From Pseudomonadota bacterium (lineage in GTDB: Bacteria > Pseudomonadota > Gammaproteobacteria > Burkholderiales > Burkholderiaceae), in contig JAEZQX010000298.1 in the NCBI GenBank assembly GCA_023441105.1, positions 1-5,742 of the forward strand: a stretch of DNA of 5,742 nt, in the 5' to 3' direction. Made by a program: the position numbers and the translations under genes. Each line of letters starts with the position of its first letter. The first letter of the stretch is position 1. The notes beneath the pieces are model-generated. The model had not been told where the DNA came from, ran no database searches, and was given only the letters and a program-made list of their open reading frames with translations. This document shows, one piece after another, positions 1 to 5,742 of this stretch.

Positions 1-1221
1 GTGAACAACTGGTCGGCCGGCGACGCAGGCCGCGGCGCCATGCCCGGCCGCTTCAACAACAATAACAGCAGCAGATCCTGGCCCGGCAGCCAGAACCGGC
101 AGGACCAGGTGCCGTTGCCGCAGTTCCAGCAATCGCAGCAGGCGGCGCCGGCCGGTGTCGGCGCAGCCCGGGATCCGCGCAACGAGCAGCACCAGTCGCG
201 CACCATGGAGGGGTCGGGCGGGGGCTCGAGCAGTGGCACGGGCTACCAGGCCAACCCCGGGAACGGGAGCGGCTCGCCGCAGCCCACCCGCCAGGTGGCG
301 GCCGCCGAGCACAATTCGATCGAGGCACTGCGGGACCTGGTGCAGAAAGGTCAGATGCACGAGACCGGCCTCGGCGTGCCGAAGAACCTGAGCCGCGCCT
401 TCGATCTCTATTGCGAGGCTGCGCGCGACGGCTATCCCGATGCGCTGCTGCGCATGGGATGGATGTTCGCCGAGGGCAACGGTGTCGAGAAGAATCTCAA
501 TGCTGCCTCCACGCTGTTCAAGCGGGCCTCGCGCTTCGGCAGCGCAGTCGGCGCCGAGCTCGCTGAGCGTTTCGGCGGGACCAGGGAACTGCTGCCGGTT
601 TGCCTCAAGGGCACGCTGGTCGAGAAGGGCACGCCGGAGCGTCCCGCCACCACCGCGGAGCTGTCGGCCATGGCGCCGCGCTTCGATTCACCGCTGGCCA
701 TGCGCAGCGAGCCGCTGCGCGCGGAGCGCTCCAAGCTGGTCAACACCGTGATCGCCGAGGCGCGCAACTTCAAGCTCGATCCGCGCTTGGTGCTGGCCGT
801 CATGGCCACCGAGTCCGGCTTCGATCCCAACGCCAAGTCGCCGAAGAACGCCTGGGGGCTCATGCAGCTGATCCCGGAGACCGCCGAGCGGTTCAACGTC
901 AAGAACATCCTCGATCCGGTCGACAATATCCGCGGCGGCATGGCCTACCTGCGTTGGCTGCTGAGCTACTACCGCGGCGATGTCACGTTGACGCTCGCCG
1001 CCTACAATGCCGGCGAAGGCGCAGTCGACAAGCACAGCGGCGTGCCGCCGTTCAGCGAGACGCTGGCCTACGTGCAGAGGATTCGCGCGCTTTACCCGTT
1101 CGATCGGCACCCGTATGACGCGACCATCAGCAACAGCTTCTCGAAGGCGGCGGCACAGCCCACCCGCACCGTGGATGCCAACGCCGCGGTCGCCGGCGAC
1201 GGGGCGCTCGCGAAGAACTGA
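1..1221 (+). CDS. Lytic transglycosylase with Sel1-like repeats (5' end probably truncated by window)
   Basis: Predicted periplasmic enzyme that cleaves the MurNAc-GlcNAc bond of peptidoglycan without hydrolysis (SLT/Slt70-like goosefoot family). Counting from the GTG at base 1, residues about 1-100 are hydrophilic and rich in Asn, Gln, Gly and Ser, probably a disordered linker. Residues about 108-185 hold two Sel1-like helical repeats (motifs HETGLGVPKNLSRAF and AEGNGVEKNLNAAS). Residues about 245-365 form the SLT domain: catalytic Glu in ATESGF (E271), GLMQL (286-290) and AYNAGEG (334-340), so the active-site signatures are intact. No signal peptide is visible, although this family is normally exported, and the frame stays open to the window edge; the true start is therefore probably upstream. 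The next gene overlaps its 3' end, which suggests co-transcription. The family call is firm; the start is not. Confidence 0.92.
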   Translation: MNNWSAGDAGRGAMPGRFNNNNSSRSWPGSQNRQDQVPLPQFQQSQQAAPAGVGAARDPRNEQHQSRTMEGSGGGSSSGTGYQANPGNGSGSPQPTRQVAAAEHNSIEALRDLVQKGQMHETGLGVPKNLSRAFDLYCEAARDGYPDALLRMGWMFAEGNGVEKNLNAASTLFKRASRFGSAVGAELAERFGGTRELLPVCLKGTLVEKGTPERPATTAELSAMAPRFDSPLAMRSEPLRAERSKLVNTVIAEARNFKLDPRLVLAVMATESGFDPNAKSPKNAWGLMQLIPETAERFNVKNILDPVDNIRGGMAYLRWLLSYYRGDVTLTLAAYNAGEGAVDKHSGVPPFSETLAYVQRIRALYPFDRHPYDATISNSFSKAAAQPTRTVDANAAVAGDGALAKN

Positions 1222-2626
1222 CTTCCTGCGCGCGCTGGCGTCGCCGCTGGCGTTGCTCGTGTTGCTGGCGGCGGGCGCCGTCCTGGCGCCCTCGCCCGCG
1301 ATCGCCCAGCGCGCCCAGCAGCCGCAGCAGCAGGAAGAGGAGCAGGCGATGATCTCGCAGGCCGAGCTCCATGCGCTGACCAACGGCTTCGCCGACCGCT
1401 ACATGACCTACATCGTCACCGCGGCCGAGCAGATCGAGAGGAACAATCCCAACGCCCAGCACCGCCGCCTGGCACACCGCATCAAGCTGGTCCAGGTGTC
1501 GGCCGTCTACGACATCGTCACCAATCCCGATCCCTTCACGCAGCTGCTCGACCTGACCCTGGTGGTCAGCCTGCAGGCACGCAAGTGGATCGACGACGAC
1601 ATGGCGGAGAAGTGGTTCGGGCCGCGCGGCAAGCACCTGGTGAGCGCGATGCGCCAGGCGCGCAGCGACATCTGGAAGATCGCTTCGCGGGTGATGCGCA
1701 CGTCGCAGCTCGAGCAGCTCGACACGCTGATCCTGCAGTGGCACCGCAAGCATCCGGACATCGAGCTGGTCTCCTATGTGCGCTTCGACGATTTCGCCGC
1801 CTCGCGCGGCAAGTCGATCGTCGCCGAAGTCGCCGAAGGCGGCGGGTTCCTCGCGCCGGTCGGCGAGGCGACCAAGGCGGTCGACGAGGTGCGGCTGCTC
1901 GGCGAGCGCGCCTTCTATCTCGGCAAGCGCATGCCGTTCCTGCTCAGCTGGCAGGTGCGCGAGGCGCTCGGCGACGCGCTGAGCTCGCCGGACCTGGCGC
2001 AGATCAACGCCATCGCGCCGACCATCACCGCCAGCGTCGAGCGCGCGACGAAGATCGCCGAGCGGCTGCCGGCCGACATCGCGCGCGAGCGCGCGGCGGT
2101 CGACGCGCTGTTCGCCAAGCACATGCCGCTGGTCGACAAGACGCTGCTGATGACCCGCGACATCGTCAACGAAAGCACCAGCCTCGCCGGCGAGGCGATC
2201 AACCTGTCGGGGTCGGTCGAGTCGCTGCTGGCGCGGCTCGACGACGCCGGCAAGACCCTGCAGCAGACGGTGGGCGCGATCGACGAGGTGTTCATGAAGC
2301 CCGGCCGCGACAAGCCGGCCGACCCCAACGCCAAGCCGTTCGACATCGCCGAATATGCCGGCGCGGCGGAGTCCATCGGCGCGACGCTGCAGCGGGCCAG
2401 CACCCTGCTCGGCGAATTGCGTTCGGGCCTGTCGTCGCCCGAGCTGGTCAATACGCTCCAGGGCGGCATCGATGCGTCGGTCGACAAGGCGGCGGAACGC
2501 AGCGAGCGCCTCGTCGACGCCATCTTCTGGCGCATCGCGGCGCTGCTGGTGCTGGCCTTCGTGCTCGCCCTGCTCTACCGCCTGCTGGCCAATGCGATGT
2601 CACGGCGGCAGGGGCCGCCGGCGTGA
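1175..2626 (+). CDS. Exported protein of unknown function with signal peptide and C-terminal membrane helix
   Basis: Not recognised as a named family. From the ATG at 1175 it is 483 residues. Residues 1-20 are basic (RSRR), followed by a hydrophobic core at about 21-38 and a likely signal peptidase I site after PSPAIA (about residue 44). A Gln/Glu-rich linker follows, then a long, mostly helical region; residues about 330-375 are rich in Ser/Thr/Leu heptad-like spacing resembling a coiled coil. A hydrophobic helix at about 452-469 precedes a short tail containing SRR, so the body is probably periplasmic with a C-terminal inner-membrane anchor. The start at 1175 overlaps the transglycosylase by 47 bp and has no strong ribosome site. 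An ATG at 1349 has a good upstream AGGAAGAGG but would remove the signal peptide, so 1175 is preferred. Proteins of this look often carry weak 'chemotaxis protein' labels, but no receptor signalling domain is visible. Confidence 0.82.
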   Translation: MPTPRSPATGRSRRTDFLRALASPLALLVLLAAGAVLAPSPAIAQRAQQPQQQEEEQAMISQAELHALTNGFADRYMTYIVTAAEQIERNNPNAQHRRLAHRIKLVQVSAVYDIVTNPDPFTQLLDLTLVVSLQARKWIDDDMAEKWFGPRGKHLVSAMRQARSDIWKIASRVMRTSQLEQLDTLILQWHRKHPDIELVSYVRFDDFAASRGKSIVAEVAEGGGFLAPVGEATKAVDEVRLLGERAFYLGKRMPFLLSWQVREALGDALSSPDLAQINAIAPTITASVERATKIAERLPADIARERAAVDALFAKHMPLVDKTLLMTRDIVNESTSLAGEAINLSGSVESLLARLDDAGKTLQQTVGAIDEVFMKPGRDKPADPNAKPFDIAEYAGAAESIGATLQRASTLLGELRSGLSSPELVNTLQGGIDASVDKAAERSERLVDAIFWRIAALLVLAFVLALLYRLLANAMSRRQGPPA

Positions 2627-3795
2627 GGCCGCTGCGGCGGCGTTCGCTTCACGCCCTGGCGGGCATCGTCCTGCTGGCGCTGCTGGCCGGCTGCGCCGGG
2701 ACCGCCACCGGCGAACGCCTGCGCACCGGCCTGCGCGATCGCGCCGCGCCGCGCACCACGCCGCGTCCCAATGCCGAAGCGCCGCGCCAAGGCGAACTGG
2801 TCGTCGCGCCGGCGCGCCCGGAGCAGCAGCAGGCCGCCCTGCGCCAGCAGGAAGCCGAGATCGACCCCGACCTGCCGCAATACCGGCCGGGCAGCAATAT
2901 CGCCGGGGTGATCGCGTCGAGCGGCTCGTCGACGTTGACCACGCTGCTCAACCTGTGGTCCGAGGAGTTCCGCCGGATCCACCCGCGGGTGGACGTGCAG
3001 ATCACCGGCGGCGGCTCGAGCGCGGCGATGCGCCCGCTGCTGGCGGGCACCTCGGACATCGCGCCGATGTCGCGCGAGATGACCGCCAGCGAGCTGGCCA
3101 GCTTCAAGGAGCGCTGGGGCCAGGAGCCGCTGCGGCTGACGGTGGCGCTCGACGCCGTCGCCGTCTATGTCAACAAGGAAAATCCCCTGCGCAGCCTCGA
3201 CCTGCGCCAGCTCGATGCGATCTATTCGATCGCGCCCAAGCGCGGCGGCACGACGCCGCGCGTGTGGGGCGACCTGGGCGTCAAGGGCCGTCTCGCGGAC
3301 AAGCCGATCAACCTGCACGGCCCGCGGCGCGCCCATGGCATCTATTCCGTGTTCCGCGAGATGGTGCTGCTCGACGCCGGCTATCGCATCGAGATGCAGT
3401 CCGAGCCGGTGTCGAGCGCGATCGTCCAGGCACCGGGCAGCGACGAAACCGCCATCGCCTTTGCCAGCCGCTTCTTCAATTCGCAACGCACGCGCCAGCT
3501 CGGGATCGCGGTGGAGCCCGGCCGGCCGGCGGTGGCGCCGAGCGCGCAAACCATCGCCAACGGCACCTACCCGCTGTCGCGCCGGCTCTACCTGTACGTC
3601 AATCGCAGCGCCCGCAGGCCGCTCGAGCCGCAGGTGACCGAATTCCTGCTCTACGTCTGCTCGCGGCAGGCGCAGGAAGTCCTCGCGCGCGAGGGCGGCA
3701 TTGCGATCACCCGGGCGATCGGCGACGACGAATGCAGCGGCAAGCTGCTGCCGGAGGGCGTGGAGACGACGGCGCGGGCGGAGCGCAAGCGCTGA
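2623..3795 (+). CDS. PstS-like phosphate-type solute-binding lipoprotein
   Basis: 390-residue lipoprotein with the type II periplasmic binding protein fold of the PstS family. A GTG start at 2623 overlaps the preceding TGA (GTGA), indicating translational coupling; a purine-rich GGCAGGGG lies just upstream. The signal peptide has arginines at 5-7, a hydrophobic core and the lipobox LLAGC, with the lipidated Cys at 24. Residues about 25-88 are a Pro/Arg/Gln-rich tether. The binding domain begins near 95: SSGSST (99-104) and GGGSSAAM (129-136) followed by AGTSDIAPMSR (141-151) match the first and second PstS ligand segments. The later loop, usually R-x-x-G-S-G-T, is here RRAHGIYSVF (235-244), so canonical phosphate contacts are altered. 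Two cysteines (346, 371) could form a disulfide. No pstCAB or phoU is adjacent, so import of phosphate is doubtful; it may be a sensor, scavenger or structural lipoprotein. Fold call is strong, ligand unknown. Confidence 0.92.
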   Translation: MRPLRRRSLHALAGIVLLALLAGCAGTATGERLRTGLRDRAAPRTTPRPNAEAPRQGELVVAPARPEQQQAALRQQEAEIDPDLPQYRPGSNIAGVIASSGSSTLTTLLNLWSEEFRRIHPRVDVQITGGGSSAAMRPLLAGTSDIAPMSREMTASELASFKERWGQEPLRLTVALDAVAVYVNKENPLRSLDLRQLDAIYSIAPKRGGTTPRVWGDLGVKGRLADKPINLHGPRRAHGIYSVFREMVLLDAGYRIEMQSEPVSSAIVQAPGSDETAIAFASRFFNSQRTRQLGIAVEPGRPAVAPSAQTIANGTYPLSRRLYLYVNRSARRPLEPQVTEFLLYVCSRQAQEVLAREGGIAITRAIGDDECSGKLLPEGVETTARAERKR

Positions 3796-3819
3796 GGCAG
3801 GCACTACGGGCTGGGGCGA

Positions 3820-5370
3820 TCACGATCCGGCTCGCATGCGCCGGACAGCGACGATGCAGAAGATCGGCGCGAGCGCGAACAGGCCGAACAACCAGGCGGC
3901 AGCACTCGCCGCTCCGGCCTCGCCGCCAGGATCCGCGATGCCGGCGAGATTGGCGACCACGCCGGCGGCCGCGGCGCCGAGGGCAGCGGCCGACAACTGC
4001 ACGGTGGTGATGGCGGCCGCCGCCAGGTCGTGCTCGGCGGCCGGCGCCTGTTGCAGGATGCCGGTCACCAGGTGTGGCCAGGTGAAGCCGATGCCGAGTC
4101 CGACGCACAGCAGGCCAAGACAGATCGGCAGCAGCACGACCAGGGCACCGGCGCCGTTGATCGGCATCATGAAGGCCAGCAGCGCCAGGCCCGACAGGCA
4201 CAGCACCGGCCCGGACAGGATCGCCCGCCGGGCGCCGCCCCCTTGCCAGCTGGCGCTGAGGATCGAGCCCGCCGTCCAGCCGATCGCGAGCAGCGCCGCC
4301 AGGTAGCCGGCGATCAGCGGCGGTTGGCCATGCAGCCATTGCAGCAGGTAGGGCACATAGATGTTCGGCTGCATGCCGATCAGCAGCAGCGCGATGGTGG
4401 CGTAAAAAGCGCCCAGGGGCGACGCCAGCCGCAGCGCGCCGATCGGCAGCAGGCGCGCGGCCGAGCGAGCTTCGACGGCGAGCAGCACCCCCAACGCGGC
4501 GAGCGTGCCGACGACGCTGACCAGGTTCCACAGCAGGTCGTGGCCGACACTGCCCAGCGACAACAGCAGGACGGCGGTGCTGAGCAGCAGCAACTGCTGC
4601 AACGGCAGCGGCCGCTGCGCCGTGATCCCGTCTTCCCGAACGCGCCTTCCCGGCAGGACCAGGAAGGCCATCAGGCCGAACAGGGCGGCGACCGGAATCA
4701 GCGTCCAGAATGCCGCCCGCCAGGCACCGAGCTGCGCGAAGATGCCGCCGACGGCCGGCCCGATGAGCGTGGCGAAGCCCCACATCGCCGAGATCAGGCC
4801 AATCACCCGCCCCCACAGCCGCGGCGCGAAGACCAGGCGCATGACGCCGTAGGACAGCGCGTAGAGGAAGCCGCCGCCGAAGCCCTGCACGAAGCGGCCG
4901 ACCAGCAGCACCGGCATGGCCGGCGCGAGCGCACAGACCAGCGTGCCGGCGGCGAAGATGCCGGCGGCGATGGCATAGGCATCGCGCGCTCCGGCGCGGG
5001 TCAGCAGCCGCGCCGACAGGGCCGCGCCGAGGATCGACGCCAGCACGAACAGCGTGGTGCTCCAGGCATAGTAGGGCAGCCCGCCGATGTCCCGCACCGC
5101 CGACGGCATGATGGTGACCGCGACGTAGATGTTGACCGCATGCAGTGCAACGCTGCCGCCGAGCGCGAGCGAATAGACGGCATTGCGGCCCGCAAACAGG
5201 TCGCGCCAGGCCGGCATGGCCCCCTCGGTCGCGGAAGTCGCGGAAGCCGCGGGTTTCGGAGTTCGGTCGGGAGTTCGGTCCGGGGCGGGTGCCGCGGCGG
5301 GTGCGGCGGCGGATGCTCTTGCGGAGTCGGAAGCTGCGGCGGAGGCTGCGGCGGAGGGATCGTCGGACAT
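3820..5370 (-). CDS. MFS transporter, DHA2-like (14 TM) drug/H+ antiporter family
   Basis: Inner-membrane secondary transporter, 516 residues from the ATG at 5370. About 14 hydrophobic helices can be counted (first at about 65-85, last at about 488-509), typical of the DHA2/EmrB-QacA branch. Motif A-like SARLLTRAGAR (119-129) lies between helices 2 and 3, motif B GRFVQGFGGG (158-167) in helix 4, and antiporter motif C GPAVGG (204-209) with WRAAFW in helix 5 and the following loop. The acidic residue often found in DHA2 helix 1 is absent (the segment reads SVALHAVNIYVAVTIMP), so substrate or coupling may differ from classic drug pumps. The first 50 residues are Ala/Pro/Ser-rich with DRTPDRTP. 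No start has a strong ribosome site: the frame allows TTG 5487, ATG 5421/5418, ATG 5370 and ATG 5217 (the last preceded by GAGGGG, 13 residues before helix 1). Substrate cannot be named; no EmrA-type partner or regulator gene is identifiable in the window. Confidence 0.9.
   Translation of the reverse strand: MSDDPSAAASAAASDSARASAAAPAAAPAPDRTPDRTPKPAASATSATEGAMPAWRDLFAGRNAVYSLALGGSVALHAVNIYVAVTIMPSAVRDIGGLPYYAWSTTLFVLASILGAALSARLLTRAGARDAYAIAAGIFAAGTLVCALAPAMPVLLVGRFVQGFGGGFLYALSYGVMRLVFAPRLWGRVIGLISAMWGFATLIGPAVGGIFAQLGAWRAAFWTLIPVAALFGLMAFLVLPGRRVREDGITAQRPLPLQQLLLLSTAVLLLSLGSVGHDLLWNLVSVVGTLAALGVLLAVEARSAARLLPIGALRLASPLGAFYATIALLLIGMQPNIYVPYLLQWLHGQPPLIAGYLAALLAIGWTAGSILSASWQGGGARRAILSGPVLCLSGLALLAFMMPINGAGALVVLLPICLGLLCVGLGIGFTWPHLVTGILQQAPAAEHDLAAAAITTVQLSAAALGAAAAGVVANLAGIADPGGEAGAASAAAWLFGLFALAPIFCIVAVRRMRAGS
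5228..5356. repeat. Cluster of short tandem repeats in the MFS leader
   Basis: Three pairs of perfect or near-perfect tandem units are visible: a 9-bp unit GTCGCGGAA at 5228-5236 and 5237-5245, a 12-bp unit GGAGTTCGGTC(G/C) at 5258-5269 and 5270-5281, and a 12-bp unit GCTGCGGCGGAG at 5333-5344 and 5345-5356. All unit lengths are multiples of three, so gain or loss of a copy keeps the MFS frame. They encode the Ala/Ser-rich leader and the DRTPDRTP segment. Confidence 0.7.
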
Positions 5371-5416
5371 GTGCTTGCAGGCAGGCCGCCGGGGCGAAAC
5401 GCGGGCGGAAGTGCGC

Positions 5417-5422
5417 ATCATA
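5417..5422 (-). promoter_or_regulatory. Candidate -10 box for the MFS gene
   Basis: The minus strand reads TATGAT here, five of six matches to the sigma-70 -10 consensus, in one of the very few A/T-rich patches of the window and about 47 bp upstream of the ATG at 5370. No convincing -35 hexamer sits 16-18 bp upstream (GGATGG at 17 bp spacing). If real, transcription would start near 5410 and the ATGs at 5421 and 5418 could not be used from this promoter. Confidence 0.3.
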
Positions 5423-5426
5423 AAGG

Positions 5427-5451
5427 GGTTCGCGAAGCGCCATCCCGAACC
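5427..5451 (-). promoter_or_regulatory. Inverted repeat upstream of the MFS gene (operator or weak terminator)
   Basis: Perfect 6-bp arms GGTTCG (5427-5432) and CGAACC (5446-5451) flank a 13-nt centre. On the minus strand it lies between the stop of the right-edge frame (5475) and the TATGAT box, ending 4 bp before it, and is followed by CCCCTTTAT. The position over the expected -35 region suggests a repressor or activator site; the trailing short T-run would also allow a weak terminator for the upstream frame. Short arms mean chance is possible. Confidence 0.28.
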
Positions 5452-5474
5452 ATCCTGCCGATCCGCGCCGACGT

Positions 5475-5742
5475 TCAGCCATCGCAAAGCGCCGGATGGA
5501 GCGACGGTTGCGGATAGGCTCGATCGCTGCCGATGGCCAGAAAGCCGTTGTCCAGCGGCGGCGGCTGGGGACGGCCTGTCATGGGCCGGGGGGCATTGAC
5601 CGGCGGCCGATCGGAACCGATGGTGCCGGCCGCGTCGCTCGTACCGAGGCCGCCGACAGGCGGATCCGCGGGCGGCGGCGCGGCCCGGCCGGAAGAGCCC
5701 TGGGCGCTGGCCGCGGAGACTCGCGCCGGCGTCAGGCCGGCG
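5475..5742 (-). CDS. Possible C-terminal part of a Pro-rich hypothetical protein (runs off right edge)
   Basis: On the minus strand, a frame open from base 5741 reads 88 residues to a TGA at 5475-5477. The translation is Ala/Pro/Gly/Ser-rich, low in Arg, and contains two similar stretches (IGSDRPP and AIGSDRAYP) before ending in PSLHPALCDG. Composition looks more protein-like than the competing frames, and third positions are mostly G/C. Its stop lies 104 bp before the preferred start of the MFS gene, in the same orientation, so it would be the upstream neighbour. The start is outside the window and no domain is recognised. A competing + strand frame from the ATG at 5581, also open to the edge, cannot be excluded. 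Confidence 0.42.
   Translation of the reverse strand, partial: AGLTPARVSAASAQGSSGRAAPPPADPPVGGLGTSDAAGTIGSDRPPVNAPRPMTGRPQPPPLDNGFLAIGSDRAYPQPSLHPALCDG

Noticed and set aside
1127..2122. 331-codon minus frame opposite the unknown exported protein
   Set aside because: Composition is Arg/Asp/Leu/Gly-rich with no recognisable domain; the + strand frame has a signal peptide and C-terminal membrane helix.
1585..2622. Upstream part of the long frame containing the PstS-like gene, as an N-terminal extension
   Set aside because: This stretch translates to Arg-rich low-complexity protein out of frame with the exported protein; the lipoprotein signal starting at the GTG 2623 defines the real start.
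2575..3804. 409-codon minus frame opposite the PstS-like gene
   Set aside because: Arg/Ala/Leu-rich shadow produced by high GC at third codon positions; no motifs, and the + strand has lipobox and PstS segments.
3796..3819. Bidirectional terminator between the convergent genes
   Set aside because: The 24-bp gap shows no self-complementary stem or T-run; nothing can be supported there.
3707..5482. 591-codon minus frame overlapping the MFS gene in another register
   Set aside because: Arg/Pro/Ala-rich without membrane helices; it is the shifted-frame shadow of the transporter.
4030..5517. 495-codon + strand frame opposite the MFS gene
   Set aside because: Translation is Gln/Arg/Asp-rich with no hydrophobic or domain pattern, and the opposite strand encodes a clear 14-helix transporter with MFS motifs.
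5724..5742. Perfect 7-bp inverted repeat CGCCGGC / GCCGGCG with 5-nt loop at the right edge
   Set aside because: No T-run is visible after it, it lies inside possible coding frames, and such GC palindromes are expected often at this base composition.

Overview
The window is a gene-dense, very GC-rich stretch (about 70% GC by eye). Third codon positions are strongly G/C, and almost nothing lies between genes. The proteins are Gram-negative envelope types: a periplasmic lytic transglycosylase, an exported protein, a lipoprotein with a clean lipobox, and a 14-helix drug/H+ antiporter-type MFS protein. This fits a high-GC beta- or gammaproteobacterium such as Burkholderiales or Xanthomonadales. 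No rRNA, tRNA or other marker gene is present, so the assignment is an inference.

Left part (1-3795, + strand): three tightly packed genes that look like one transcription unit. The first is a soluble lytic transglycosylase with Sel1-type repeats and an Asn/Gln/Gly/Ser-rich N-terminal region; it is open at the left edge and probably lacks its true 5' end. The second overlaps its end and encodes an exported protein of unknown function with a signal peptide and a C-terminal membrane helix. The third begins inside the stop codon of the second (GTGA overlap) and encodes a PstS-like solute-binding lipoprotein. No pstC, pstA or pstB lies beside it, and the residues usually forming the second phosphate-binding loop are altered. 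Together the three suggest an envelope module combining a peptidoglycan-cleaving enzyme, a membrane-anchored partner and a PstS-fold lipoprotein. The joint function is not recognised and is the most interesting aspect of the window.

Right part (3820-5742, - strand): a DHA2-type MFS transporter convergent with the trio; the two stop codons are separated by 24 bp with no obvious hairpin. Its start is ambiguous because an Ala/Pro/Ser-rich leader encoded by short tandem repeats precedes the first membrane helix. Upstream of it are a TATGAT box and a 6-bp inverted repeat. Beyond that, a reading frame entering from the right edge ends at 5475 and may be the C-terminus of a Pro-rich hypothetical protein.

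The window shows no CRISPR array, insertion sequence, RNA gene or integration site that I can support. Many long opposite-strand or out-of-frame ORFs exist, but they are Arg/Gln/Pro-rich shadows of the GC-rich genes.
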